Assembly: GCA_024195265.1 (NCBI GenBank)
Contig: JAJLRJ010000003.1
Location: forward strand, 31,375,643-31,439,642
Reading direction: 5' to 3'
DNA: 64,000 bases
From: Dendrophyllia cribrosa
Taxonomy: Eukaryota; Cnidaria; Anthozoa; Scleractinia; Dendrophylliidae
Below, piece after piece: positions 45,405-57,888 of the stretch. The translations under genes were made by a program, and so were the position numbers. The notes below the pieces were generated by a model that did not search any database, was not told the origin of the DNA, and saw only the letters and a list, made by a program, of their open reading frames with translations. How positions within the stretch are numbered: the first letter of the stretch is position 1; the number at the start of each line of letters is the position of its first letter.

Positions 45405-47777
45405 TTAAATACTTATTTTGAATGTGATCGTGATCGTGATTGACCAGCCACGCTTTTTGCGTCGCAGGTTAGCTTTCTTGTTTGCATAGTTGAAAACAAT
45501 CTCCACTCCTGTTTTACACTGCCCCGTGTCCCCCAAGTGCCTGACTTCCATTTCTTTGGTTAACTTGTTGGCCAGCTCAGATCCAAAAGCATCTAAGAGG
45601 GATCAAAACAACACGTTTTTAGAAACAAAGCTTTTTTAACTCACTATAGATCTCGCTAAGTTGCCTGTTTCGATTACTGGATCATATTATTACAGTAACT
45701 ATAGGATTTTTGAATGCGTAACCGAACAATCCAGATTCCCCTTGTGGTACATGTTTAGACGTCCACGGATCTAAGTGAAATGAGCAATTGGATAAGCCTT
45801 GTGTATGAACACAGGTTTACCATCCTCTCTTTGTGTGGTGGACTGTGCTCTTAAATGGATGCGGTCAGTTATAAATTTAGCCTTTTCCAAATGCGATATG
45901 TAGGGATTTTTAAGCAGATTAAAATGAAATAATAACGCTCAGAAATATAAATACGATGTTGAACTTTGTTGTTATATGTTTGTTTTGTTGATTTAAAGCT
46001 TGCGAAAGCAGTTTTACAAACTTGAAGTTTCATTCCCTCAGAAATCGCGTGAACAGCATACCGTGTGCGCCGTGGTCCTAGATTTAACTGGCATCAGTTC
46101 CGTACGTGTTTCAGTTCATGGTCGAGCATCAATCTTACGGATTAAGAGCTAGTTATAAAATCGATTCCATTGATAAATATTTTCATTTTTATTCAGTTAA
46201 GTATTATGAAACAGATTTACCAGACAGCAAATTGTTCAGTTCTTGTTCAATCTCTGGAACCTTTGAGCAGTTCACTTTCTTGTAGTAGTAGTACGACTTC
46301 TGGATAAGAAAACATAAAAGATGATTAGTATTCAGTCTACAAGAAAACGGAACATGATAAAAAAAGCTCTGTGGATTTGTTTTTAAGTAAAAGTACTTCA
46401 CAATACGAACATCAAAATACAATGGCTCCTTATATAATTATTTCCTACAGTTGACTTCGTTCCGGAGAGACCTCAGTCTCATACGCAGCCGTTATTTGTG
46501 TCGTCACGCAACGCTTCTGCCCACTAACGTTAGTGGGGAGGAGCGTTGCGTGACGACACAAATGACGGCTGCGTAGGAAATTAGAGAGACCTACCCCCAC
46601 AGTATAAGAGAAATCTCCAACGGGATTTCTAGTAAGAGATTTTGCGTTTCACTGATTAACATAAACTGTGAACCATCCGGGTTTCCCCGAGCAAATAGCG
46701 TTCTTGCGCCATGTCACGTGACACTAGATACAAAGCTCACACGCAGTAGTGATAACATGCCTGTAGATATTCCGGTTTGTCAGGTTTTTTCACCCGCTTG
46801 ACAGTAACTTCTTTCTGGTAGCCATGAGCCTCGAGATCTGCCTTCTTTAACATTTCCTGTATCTGAGAAGCTGGGACATGAAAGTCGCGGTTGTAAAGCT
46901 TCACTTGTAGTGATTCTCCGGTATTGGCCTCTGGGGATTTAGACAAAAATAATTGTCATGTAAAATATCTCGCAATTGTTATAAGTTTCCTTTTATTACT
47001 CCAATACTTAGAGATCGTAAAGGTACGTACTTCCTTCGTCGATGTATTTTCAAGAGAGAAACTGAGAAGCTAAGAACTTGGTCGTTGGCACGCCGGTTTT
47101 GAGGATACGAAATGCTAAACTGACGACCATTGAAAATTCGATTGAATTTTTTGAGTAGCAAGTTTAGGTACAGCTAAAGGTAAATAATTACATCGTCCTC
47201 CATTCCTTGTCCAAAACAATTATAAGCCATTTTTTTATCTGATTACAATGTGCTTGTGTGTTTTATAACTACGATATAAATTTGATGGTACTTGTTAGGA
47301 ATTAAGTCAAAACAGGTATAATCAGGTAATACACATGTTTATGAAATACAAGTTAGAGACCACACCCACACGGAATTGCCAACTTGATCAGCAAAAATCA
47401 GTGGCACCCCTGACAAAAATAAGACCCTATTTATGACAGAACCTGTTAAAGCTGACTTGCAAAATACAGACTCTTAGATGTGTGTGTGTGTGTGTGTGTG
47501 TGTGTACTGTATGTATTTTTATATTAAGCATATCTTCGAGTTTTTAAACATGAGCCTACTGCTCGGGAAATTGGGCGACCACTCCCTACACTATCGACGA
47601 TAAATAAATTTACTTACTTACTTACTTTCTTACTAACTTATTCGTGGCAATCTGGTGAATCTTAAATAACTGAAACAGGAGGGAGATTAGCAATTCTCAG
47701 GCAAAATCAGACTTACCGACAGCCTTGGAAAAGAGAAACAAACCCAAAAGGACTGTGGTGAGCTCAGACAGCATCAT
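45405..47777 (-). CDS. Secreted protein family, copy 3 (165 aa) with Ile-Thr tail
   Basis: Exons: 47717-47777, 46761-46930, 46221-46299, 45405-45592 (498 nt, phases 1,0,1). The signal peptide is MMLSELTTVLLGLFLFSKAV. Exon 2 encodes about 56 residues rich in Lys/Glu (for example EMLKKADLEAHGYQKEV); exon 3 starts KSYYYYKKVNCSKVPEIEQ; exon 4 contains GQCKTGVEIVFNYANKK. The C-terminus is RRKKR followed by GWSITITITFKISI and TAA. The furin-like site and the following Gly-Trp are the same as in copy 2, but the repeat reads Ile-Thr instead of Ile-Arg/Lys, so this tail is nearly uncharged. All splice signals match copies 1 and 2, including the GC donor of intron 2. This is the most compact copy and the best template for the ancestral structure. 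Introns lack the large insertions seen in the other copies. Confidence 0.72.
46495..46562. mobile_element. Hairpin MITE core, copy B (intron 2 of copy 3)
   Basis: Same 68-bp palindrome as at 2123-2190, orthologous in position, but with centre ACTAACGTTAGT. Both arms changed together, so pairing is kept. Confidence 0.85.
47478..47506. repeat. (TG)n microsatellite
   Basis: About 14 TG units in intron 1 of copy 3; copy 1 has only a few at the same place (about 3366-3375). Confidence 0.85.
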
Positions 47778-48689
47778 GATCTTGACTGGAAGATGGCTTT
47801 CTATGCCCGTGAAAGCGAAGCTGTTATACCTGTAACCAGAAACACCTTCGGTTAACCCATGAGCTTGTATGGGGGTAATTTATACCCTTGAAGGACGGTT
47901 GCTTACCATAAAAATGTCGACATAGATATTAAGCGTGTACAACAAGTCAAAGAGAGCACGTACCAGTTGATTACAGGCGCTTACAAAAAAGACTCTTTAT
48001 TAAAAAGTGACACGCATGCAACCAAACGTGCACGCAAACAGTGAAGAAACAGATAATAAACCGGTTACATGTAGCAGCATGTTTCTTTCTGTGCTCAGGA
48101 ACGTTGAAAAGACCATAAAAGGCGCCTTTTGTACTTTTACGTTGGTTCAAGCAGATCGTGTTTCACGCCGTTGTAGAGTGAAAATCTAAAAAGGCATCAG
48201 TGATATGCTTGACCTTTCTTAAGTTTAATCACAACTGACGGAAATACCTTAAAAAAATGTCCTTTAATAGCCTTGGCATTTAAACAGAGAGATCACGATA
48301 GGTTTTACACGTAACATTAGCTTCATGTAAATTATGAAATGAAAGAATAAAACATTTGTTTTCAAGAAGGTGATATGAATCTAAATGTTTAAAATAGAGC
48401 TCTTAAAAGAGACTAATTTACAATTTCGTGTTTTATTAAAAATCAGAAATAAGCTTAACTTAGCCGCAATCGCATGCCAAACTCAGTGATTCCATGCATG
48501 ATTTCAATCTTCTCGAACAGGCCTAATATCAACTCGATGAACAATATACTACATTTTTCAACGCGAGAACAGAGAACAGAAACAAGAATAAAAGTTAAGG
48601 ATAAAAAGAGAGAGGAAAAGTAATTTATTTAAACGAGTACCGTCCTAGAAAATGTAGAAAATGACTCATATAAACCAGTTTGTTGTTTG

Positions 48690-49168
48690 CACCGTTTATT
48701 TTTTAGTACTTTGACTAGAATGGGGCGACAATTGAGTCCACGAGAGCCAAGCATTCTTATAAACGTTATGTCAAATCTGCCAGACTGAACTGTTTTAAAC
48801 ATTCATTTTTTATTAGGATAGTTAAGCTTTGGAACAATTTACCAAGGGACATAGTGGAAGCTGAAAGCTTCCAGTTATTTAAATCAAAGCTGAAATTGCA
48901 CTTGAATTAATTTTTAATTTTTAATAATGTTTAATTTTAATTTTATTATTCATTTGTTTATTTTTGTTTTCAGGGAGTTTTCACATTGGTTTAACCTCTT
49001 GACTTCCTCTTGTAATATGCCTTTTGTAGTTTTTCGTATGTTTTATATGCAGATATAATGTTTGCATCTTGAATAAAGCATGTATGTATACGTGTGCACG
49101 TATGTATGTATGTATGCATGCATGCATGCATGCATGCATGCATGCATGCATGCATGTATGTATGTAAA
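48690..49168 (+). mobile_element. LINE 3' fragment with ATGT/ATGC tail
   Basis: Plus strand reads STRASHSYKRYVKSARLNCF then SFFIRIVKLWNNLPRDIVEA then FQLFKSKLKLHLN and TAA, the usual CR1-like ORF2 end (RxxxLWNxLP, FKxxLxxxL). The 3' end runs into an (ATGT)n(ATGC)n tract at 49093-49168. The stretch 48120-48690 before it shows nothing I can support. Confidence 0.75.
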
Positions 49169-51350
49169 TGTATTGTGTAATGCAGATTCTGAAAACAAGA
49201 TTGGACCATGTACTGCACTGCAATGCGTTTGAAAAAGTATGGTTTTCGGTGCGAACCAAATGAGATTGACTGCGGGACTAAGACTAAAGTTGAATTGTTT
49301 CTTATCGCTGTTTGAAATTTTTAATAGTGACTCCTCGCAGGAGTCTTGAAAACGGTATCGATTAAATTTAGAGCTAAAAGATTGGGTTAAGTATTAATTC
49401 TCCACGCGTGTTGATTTGGTTCATAGATTAATATCAGTGTCAATGTTTAAACTTTAAACTGGTTTGAAATAAAGATATTGTGGCTGACTAAAAAGTTCAT
49501 GTTCTATTAAAAGCATACTGCATATAATACAAAAGGTGATTTCTCAGAAAAAAAAGTTTATACGAACGACTTTTTCTCAAACTTTCCCTAGTTGTTTCCT
49601 ACATAACACTGTTTCGAAAAATGCAGTAAAAACATTGGTCACCTTGCTCGTGGCAGATATGTGATCACTTTATTCCGGTAAAACTGCCTATCACACACGT
49701 GCTTATTTGATCAGTTATTGTTCTCCCTCAATTTTGGCGTATCAATTTGAAGAGGGTGGGATGAGAGATACAGAGTTTATTGGGAACTGAGAACTTGCGT
49801 AACGTTTGAGACCACAATGGGGCGACCGCTGCTGAAGGGTAACGCAGATTTGGGAAGCGAGATAAGACCCGGATACATGGCACTTGGCAATGCGTTTAAA
49901 ATGTTTTGGATAAATATTGTTTTGGGCGTTTTGGTGGTTATTAAATGTAATATCGTTTCCGTTTACTAGGGTTTGAAAACGTTTGAAGTTGCATGCCTTT
50001 ATTAACTTGATCAGGTTTGAAATGACTGGAAATAAATATACTGTCACTGAAATTGATCGTGTTCTGTTAAAATCTACTGCATTAAAGACAAGATTTGAGA
50101 GGGGTGATTCCGTCTCGGGGTGGAGGGAGGGAGACTCCCGCATAAAACTGACGAGGGTGGTCGTACCTTTCAGGGGTTACAATTCTTGGTTTGGTACCAC
50201 TAAGGGTGTTTGGATCGAAAATGACCACTGTCAGAGTTATTCGGATACCTTTTAAGGTGATTAAACCAAAAAATATGCTTACATCAACACCTTTTTGGAA
50301 AGAACTGGTACCTCTTAGGGGTACAAATTAATGTGAGCCACACCCACAAAACAGGTTTCTGGTACCTTTCAAGGGTTGCTTTCAGAATTTGAAACGATAA
50401 CCCCCGTCAATTATACATCCTGTTCGACTGTAAAGTGCCGCTTTACCCTCTTTAAAAGCCTTTCAGTAATCAAATTTTTTTTATAAGCTAATGGCTCTCT
50501 CACTGATAGCGTCGAGAACTTCAACTAAGACTGTTTAAGAAGATCTTAGATCTAATATAACAGAAGTACCATGTAAATGATTAAAGGGATACCGCGTTTA
50601 AATAAAGCTCATGATAATGGTGATGATCTATGATGATAACGCCTCGGGATATATTGATATATCAGATCATCAGTAACTTGTTTTATACATTCGATATTAC
50701 CAAATGGAAAAAATGTCGCGATAGATTAACATGCAGCAAACTTCGTGCGCTTATTTCAACCTTAAGAAGCTGATGTTAATAAATGTACGCACGGCCCTAA
50801 AAAGAAAAACATTTTTCTGCGATTTTATTGTATCATGCAAGCGCCCGCCCCCAAGATTCCGTGACTTCACACACGGTTCCGGAGACACCCAATACTCTGC
50901 AACAGAGAAGGACAAGTAAGAAAACTTATAAATAATACTTATGCAGTTGGCCGTTGTTTGCTGCTCTAAAGAAGATCGACTTCGTTTTAGAACAGCTATT
51001 TGAGTTTCTTTGGCATGAGTGTAATACGGTCGGTTTAAAAGTCCTTCGTTTCCTTAGACATTCTAATTTTAATAACGGAATCAACAATAAGAAGAAACCA
51101 TAAGAAGCCTGAAAGAACATAATTGGCTGTTTTTTTGCAACTGCAATGATGAGAATGATCCATGATCAAACGTTTTGATGGTTTCCGCCCGAAAGAACGA
51201 GTTTAGTGACCAGTCAACACGTTCTCAGGTCTAAATTCACCATTATCCTGAATTGTCAAATTGCTCTGAATTCATGATTATAGTTAATTTAGAACACTGT
51301 TTCCCAGGACATTTCAAGGAGAAATGAAGAAATTAAAAAAAAAACATGTT

Positions 51351-51422
51351 ATTTGGACTGGATTCGAACCCGGAACTACCGCTACTAGGAACGTCTTCTT
51401 ACCACTAGACCACCGAACAACA
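51351..51422 (-). repeat. tRNA-like sequence (tRNA-Glu type), SINE head
   Basis: Minus strand has TTCGGTGGTCTAGTGGTAAG (A-box region) and CCGGGTTCGAATCC (perfect B-box), about 72 nt. The anticodon arm does not fold convincingly, so a functional tRNA is unlikely. Confidence 0.6.
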
Positions 51423-51667
51423 AGGCGATGGGAAATTATATCTGCAAGATATTTATTTGAGTCTTGCATAGAATATCATTGATCTACAGTGATTAGGCCT
51501 AAGCGCTGATTTCAAATGGTTAGCATTTTGTTGAGGTTTGGTGATCAAGCTTTTCCATTTACTTTCTAGAATTATTTTCTAGCGAGTGATTTTATAGGCT
51601 TACTACAGGGTGTAGAATAAGCGCATGAATTTTATTGTGTTAAAAAATTGAGGTTTGCTCAACCAGC

Positions 51668-51741
51668 AGCGTGGTGGTCTAGTGGTTAGAAGAGAGGATA
51701 AGTCAGCGAAGGGTCGTAGGTTCGAGTCCTGTCCGAACACT
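51668..51741 (+). repeat. tRNA-like sequence, second, opposite orientation
   Basis: Plus strand has GTGGTGGTCTAGTGGTTAGA and GTAGGTTCGAGTCCTGTCCG, resembling the first but diverged in the anticodon region. Likely a Pol III promoter remnant. Confidence 0.6.
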
Positions 51742-52593
51742 AAGGATTGTTCTTTTTCAACAAAAATGCTTACTTCCCAGAATCAATTCCTTTCAGACTA
51801 TCAGTGTTCTAAATTAACTATAATCGTGAATTCAAAGCTATTTGACAATTCAGGATAATGGTGAATTCAGAGAGGAGAAAGGGTTGGACCAGTCGTTACC
51901 TCCGCAGGCCTGAACTGATGAAAAAAGACAACCTCGTCCCTAGTTTCTGCTCCGCTTTTCAATTTCAAAATGACTAGTCGTGCGGAAAAGGTCCTGGGGA
52001 CGAGGTTGAAAAGTGACTCTTCGAAAAGAGACTGGGGAGATTTCTCATTCCCAGTGCTCCTCTTTATATTGTGAACGGGTCATTGTGCAGTCTATTTGTG
52101 TTGGCTTTCTTGCTGGCGATATTTAGATCGTTACACCGTGCTGATGAGTTGCAATAACAACGAAACAATTGTCCACGGTTACGATCCTACTTTATCGGTT
52201 TCTGTCGTGATGGTGTCTCGCAAATTTAACTTTTTTACGTGGTCAGATCAGCCTTGCAGTTTGTTTTTATTTGAAGTAACCATTTTTTGGCAGAAATCGG
52301 TTGTTTGAAATAACCACTTTTTGGCAATGGCAATAAATTGGTTATTTAAAACCAACTAAAAGAACTTCGATAATGATGGTCATATCAAATAACCAAAATT
52401 AATCCCTGTTAACAAATTTTAATTATTTGATATAACCATTTTGGGATGCTTGGATATATGATATAATCAAATAGCAATCGGTGTCTCCGGAATTCATTAT
52501 ATAATATAACCATTTCAATAATGATAAAAAGCACTCGGTTTCTGCTAAATAATAAATTTACAAACGGCGCCCCATAATGGACTGTAATGTGGA

Positions 52594-52752
52594 ATAGCCC
52601 AATTTCGATATATTAAAATTCAACTTGAAACAAAAGACATCACTACAAGGCTTAGGGGAATGATAGCAGGGATTTGTATGGTTTATTCCCCTAAGCCTCG
52701 TAGTGATGTCTTTTGTTTCAAGTTGAATTTTAATATATCGAAATTGGGCTAT
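52594..52752. mobile_element. Hairpin MITE, arms about 66 bp
   Basis: AATAGCCCAATTTCGATATA is mirrored at the right end; arms run through GACATCACTACAAGGCTTAG with almost no mismatch around a loop of about 30 bp. 52050-52590 has no gene I can support. Confidence 0.9.
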
Positions 52753-53129
52753 TAATACTGTAGAATGTGGATGTGTATGGTGGAATCAGGACGTTGGGAT
52801 ATGGACCTTTGAAGTGTAGCAGCTTCCACTTATTGCGAACTAGATCAAAACTTAAATGAGAAATGTTATTTGATGTATCTTGTTTGCATTTGGTGAGTTT
52901 CTTAACAAGCGTGCAACGTATGAAGACTTCCTTCTAAATCTGAAAGCGCTTAAGGTAAAAGCTTGCAAAACTTCGACGCAAGTTTTGGAAATTCTAACCT
53001 GCGTTGGGTGGTCTAACAGTAAAAACAAACGCAAATTATTGCAAAAAACGCAGGTGAACACAAGCAGTAACCTAAGAGAGGTATAGGTCACCTTACGTGG
53101 ACTTATAACTCCGTTTGGCCATGGCTTTC

Positions 53130-53400
53130 TGAAGTTTGACCACAGAACATGCATGTCGGGCTGACCAACACTGGCTCGATCCAGTGAATTTGTCCAAATG
53201 TAATCACACACTCGACACAAATTTATGTTTATGTTTCTGCAATATTGCTCAATGTACTTTATTCTTATCACTTTTATTTCCATTGTATATTGTGGCATTC
53301 TCTACTTATATAATACATAAGCTAATTCAAGAACTTTTCTGTAACCTGAAGAAGGCTGGCCTGGCAGCCGAAGTATTGTGAAATGAATAACCGAAGGATG
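53130..53400 (+). mobile_element. Penelope-like terminal fragment
   Basis: Ends LKKAGLAAEVL and contains CTGAAGA, a GGCTG/CAGCC hairpin and GAAG (53346-53373), matching 33772-33800. Upstream coding is too decayed to read. Confidence 0.45.
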
Positions 53401-53878
53401 ATGATGACTGCTTTTTACATGCTACAAAATACCGAAAACTGATCATTTTAAAATTGTGTTTTACCCTCACCTTCATACCAAATTCAACGTATAAACATTC
53501 ACTTGGAACCTCTAGAAATCTTCACGCATTAGAAGGTTACTGCTTGTAGTTATGTTATGCGTTTGGTTGTGAGATCAGCATTGCAAGCATTAATCAAGAA
53601 GAATTCAGACGTTCCAAGTTAATTTTTTTCCCCGCGACTTTTGAGAGCATTGTTTCTTGTTTAAACGTTTTCTTTATATCTTTTCAGACACTACTAATCT
53701 TCATTGTATCTATCACTATTTCTTACATCAGCTTCTCAAACTCATTAATAATTCATGACGAGAACACAAAGGAAATCACTACCGTGAAGGAGGTTTGGAA
53801 ATCGTTTCTTAATTTGCATAGATTTTGGCGATTTTATTCCTTCGTTTTCTCCGCATTTAACGATCAGTTTGAGAAGCT

Positions 53879-54019
53879 ATATCAAACACGAGGAACAGTG
53901 TTTCATCAGATTTCCAAACACCTTGAAGTGGGTGAAAAAAACTCGGCTGCGCCTCGTTTTTCTCACCCACTTCGCGGTGTTTGGAAATCTGATGAAACAC
54001 TGTTCCTCGTGTTTGATAT
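53879..54019. mobile_element. Hairpin MITE with ATATCAAACACGAGGAACAG ends
   Basis: ATATCAAACACGAGGAACAG and TGTTTCATCAGATTTCCAAA are mirrored at the right; the loop is about 15 bp. Chance ORFs on both strands reflect the symmetry. Confidence 0.9.
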
Positions 54020-54082
54020 ATTACTTCACTCATGGTATTCTTGCTATTTAATACAAGATTCTTTAGAGACCGCATTAAAGAA

Positions 54083-54267
54083 TCTGACCCACCCAGTTTG
54101 CATTGCGCGCCTACGTTGGTTCATCCGCCATTTTCAGGGCCCCCGAAAGTCCATACTGTATTGTAGATGAGAAATTCAATCGTGCAAGAGGTGATATGCT
54201 TGCCCAAATATGGAATAGAGCCGTATCATAATAAGAGAAGCGCGCAATGCAAACTGGGTGGGTCAGA
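54083..54267. mobile_element. MITE with 28-bp terminal inverted repeats
   Basis: TCTGACCCACCCAGTTTGCA then TTGCGCGC is inverted at the right end. 185 bp, no ORF. Confidence 0.9.
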
Positions 54268-54879
54268 CTCCATTGAAAATCAAGATCACCACAAACATCG
54301 CACACTAATATTGTGTGCATTAAGTAAAATGTCGCTTGAGTAAACGGACCTAAATGAAATTTGGCAAAGTCTTAGAGAAATGGAGAACTAAGTGTCGAAA
54401 ACCACAACTCTTCAAAAACTGCCGACGTTGTTGAACTGTTTCGAAAAAAACTATTGTAGAATCTGTGGACCTCTGAGAGTAACCATGGGTAATTATAAAC
54501 CACAGCATCTTTGACCCAAGTACATTGGATAATCAATTACCATGTTGTCTGTCGATTTATTGTGATTTATGAATTACACCAACCAACCCAAAATAGCAAG
54601 TTCCTAGAACTTATAAAAAAGAAAATCCAAAAATTGTCTTCATTTAGTGATTCTTCTATCCACTCGAAAACAGAGTTAAACCCGTGCTCAAGAAAATTTC
54701 AGGTATGATTTAAATGGGGATGCGAATATAAATTTTACTCGAAATAGTCGGTTGTCATGGAAGATAAGACCAAACAATTATTGAACGTAATTATCATGGA
54801 ACTTAAGACCGTTCTGAAGTGTCAATACAGATGTAGTTTCTATGAGAAATTGACGATTTGTTCGCGTTTCTGAGTCAAA

Positions 54880-55160
54880 TGGAAGGATACAGTGCAAAAA
54901 GATTCTAATGCTTCATCATTTTATTGTTTAAATGTTAGTTTTTAGATTTCTTATTCTTATTATGTAAAGTAATTAGTTTAAGTTTTATTGTCTATTCAAG
55001 TTCGAACTTTTTAGTGCTTTTTTTATCAATTATATCTAAATTCGTAATTTTTATAGTTTTATAAATTAGAGTAGTTTTATAGAGGGCCACAAGTTTATTA
55101 GCTTTGCTATTTAGTGCAACCCTCTTTAAATAAAGACTTTACTTACTTACTTAATGTAAT
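54880..55160 (+). mobile_element. LINE 3' tail ending in (TTAC)n
   Basis: AT-rich 3' untranslated sequence ending GCAACCCTCTTTAAATAAAG then ACTTTACTTACTTACTTA. No coding part remains. 55160-56640 shows nothing I can support. Confidence 0.5.
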
Positions 55161-56639
55161 ATAAATATATGACCAGTAAAAGGATCTTTTTGCACTCGGT
55201 CCATATGGGACTCGCCCTTTTCATTTGCCATTTGGTGGAAATTTAAGATTTCACAAACAAACTGTAGCAAGACTTCAGAACACAAGTGGTTTCAGTGCAT
55301 GTACAAAAATGCTGCACTATGACTCTTGACTTGCTTTAAGGTATTTACATGATATGGGTTGCGAAATGACCTCATAAATGTAAATGAAAAAGTTAATAGT
55401 GAAATAAGTATATGAACTCATGCCGATAAAACGGGTGATGATGAATACATTTCCTTGAGCGACGGGCAAATATATTTTGGAGTAGATTTCAAAGCAAGTT
55501 TTATCCAATCGATTTACAACTAACTTTTCCGTACCGAGTTTACCGTTGAACTTGATTTCTGGGTCAATTATGTAAACTCAAGAAATGGTAAAAAAAAAAC
55601 GTATTTTGGTAATTGTTGTTTGACGCTGTGGTTTAGGACTCCCAAAGACGTAATATGTTTACTTCACAGGCTTCACAAACGTAAAAATTATTTGAACAAA
55701 CTTAAGCAGCTGTGCTTCTGTTGGTTGCTGTGATAGCGTATGAGTGCGAAAATAATCAATGTCAGTAGTCTAGTTGTTATAGAACACATCCCAACTTGAA
55801 AATCTACTGAAAAAGCAATTAGGAGATGTTATGACCTTAAAGACGAACGTGTGCTAACAAATGGGCTGAACAGTCCCAACAGCCACTATGTTTGAAAATT
55901 CGACAGTTCAAAATTAAAAGTAGACGGAGCTTGACCCTTTTTACCACCAGTTCGCGTTTAAGGATAGTAATTATATTTTTTCCTTTAAATTTACATGCTG
56001 ATAATAATATTTAACTTAAGCTTTGCTGCCAAGTAATAAATTTATAAGTTCAGTTCGTGAATTTAACCTTGCTTGGTTTCTTCCACACGGCCATATACAC
56101 TTCCCATAAAATCCAGCGTTGATGATAAATGATTTGACATCCATTCAAAAGGTTTATTTAGTCCTCTTGGGGATGAGACAGTTCTCTGGTTTATACTATT
56201 CTCCTGGCAGCTTTGAAATGAAGCACTCGGGATCAGTCTTGAGCAAATTTAAGCCTGCAAGAACGAAAACAGTATACATTGGATGACAATACTGCCTACA
56301 ACCCATTACCTCCCGCAGCTAACCAAGCCTTGAGTGGCGTAATGTGGTTTAACTATTCAGTCTGGTGTGCGCATTTACATGCAATTTATTCAGCAGTTTT
56401 TCCTTTGCAATTGGTCCTGTTTACTATCCTGAAGTGATTCTAACTCTCCAATAAATTCTTTAAGCTCCCCAGCAGTACTTTCCCTCAATACTGCTAGCTT
56501 TCAGAATATTACAATTTTAAAAACTAAATTTACAAAATTTGAGTCTTTTCTTATATTGAAGGTTGTGTGCTCTTGGGAGTGACGGACATTAGAGGTCTAT
56601 GAAAATATAGGTTTTTGACTTCCAATTAATTCCTCCCGA

Positions 56640-56757
56640 GCTCATTTATCTGCCCCGGTATGCCCGAAGATGTTAACCGCCTTGGCTCCGTTGTTTAACA
56701 AGGCATCTACATTCGTTCGGCAGGCGTCCCATACCAGTCGTAGGCAAGTCGTTCCGT
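56640..56757 (-). pseudogene. Decayed ankyrin-repeat-like exon
   Basis: After CACTTAG on the minus strand the frame reads GTTCLRLVWDACRTNVDALL then NNGAKAVNIFGHTGADK and a stop. This follows the ankyrin pattern (GTTxL..A....V..LL..GA..N..G.TG) for one 33-residue unit. The stop where the next unit should continue suggests decay. A possible first exon, MATPAATYI ending CATCAG|GTAAGG, lies at 57195-57223, but its phase would select another frame. Confidence 0.35.
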
Positions 56758-57888
56758 CTAAGTGAAATAGGATTGCCAATGTGCAATTGTCCCGAAAAAG
56801 CTATTTGAAAATTAATCAAATTGCTGCAGCAGCTCTTGGTCCTCTTGCTGTACATATTGCCGGCTTACAGTCAAATTATCTCGTCCACTCTGTAATGGTT
56901 TTGGTACAATGTAAAGTTCCAAAACATTGCGAATTTTTTTCTTAAGAAACATGCCTTCGTTACGACTACTTTTGGGAGTTGGTGATTTCGGAAATTTATC
57001 ATTGCTTTCGCCCACATACAATTTCGAAACCTTTCTAGAAAGTCATGTAATTTTCCGCACATTTTCTGTTAACTGTCAAGCACATTTTCAGAAAAAATTA
57101 ATCTAAATATTTTTCATAAATTTGCTACAACGTTTCTCGAAATGCCGTTTGGAAACGTTTCAAACGACGTACAATAGTAAAACCGAATCCTTACCTGATG
57201 TAAGTTGCTGCAGGGGTCGCCATAAAAAATGTACCATTAATTGGTGCTAACTTGTTCTTCAATTCCGCGGGCCATCAGCTAGAAGATAGCTCTCAGTTGG
57301 ACATCGACAGGACACTGAATGGACGAGGGAAGTTCTCGTCAATTGTTAGTAGTAAGTCAGATCACTTCCCCTCCTCTTTGCCACTTAAAGGCCCTCCTTC
57401 ACCCAAAATGCTGGCGCGCCGTGATCACTTTCAGTGCTGAATTTCGTGTAACAGGAAATTCACACTTGAATGCGTGCAACCAATCAGACCACGCGTATGA
57501 ACAATGGAGCATTTCAAAACAAAAACAAACTACCACAACGTCTTTTGGGTGAATGTGGACCTTTAAAGCTACTTAAGTGTCAGCAATTTTCTTTAATCTG
57601 TAAAATTTTAGGTATTTGGAAATTTCTTTAACGTTTCTGGAAATGTTCTTGAAATGTTTGGAGAAATTTTCTGAAAATGCTTTTGGAAAATGCGCAGCCT
57701 CCATTTTTACCTGCTGGTGTGATGGCGGTGGTGACAATGATGCTGCAGTGGTAATGATGATGATCATCATCATCATCGGAATAATGGTAAAGTGATGATG
57801 ACGACGACGACGGCTATTATGATGATAAGTGAATAATGGTGGCGATAGTAACGTAGTGCGGGTGACGATACTAGACCGTTTGACCAGA

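Larger units (their letters stand above)
43445..48118. repeat. Segmental duplication A, copy 3
   Basis: Collinear with copy 4 (17310-20396) in its lower part and with copy 1 (1-3978) in its upper part. It is the least interrupted copy and contains the whole family gene. The stretch 43010-43440 before it has no gene I can support. Confidence 0.8.
51215..51886. mobile_element. Foldback element with two opposed tRNA-like sequences
   Basis: Ends are CAACACGTTCTC and the inverse of CAACCCTTTCTC; subterminal arms of about 65 bp (ACCATTATCCTGAATTGTCA onward) are inverted at 51229-51295 and 51805-51873. A 7-bp duplication GACCAGT flanks it (51208-51214, 51887-51893), and the empty site is in duplication B copy 1 near 42768. 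Inside lie two tRNA-like sequences on opposite strands. Confidence 0.85.
49430..52050. repeat. Segmental duplication B, copy 2
   Basis: Collinear with 40849-42945; contains the foldback element at 51215-51886 and lacks the MITE of the other copy. Confidence 0.85.

Noticed and set aside
51668..51741. Functional tRNA-Glu gene
   Set aside because: Good A and B boxes, but the anticodon and acceptor stems do not pair; better explained as a SINE-type relic.
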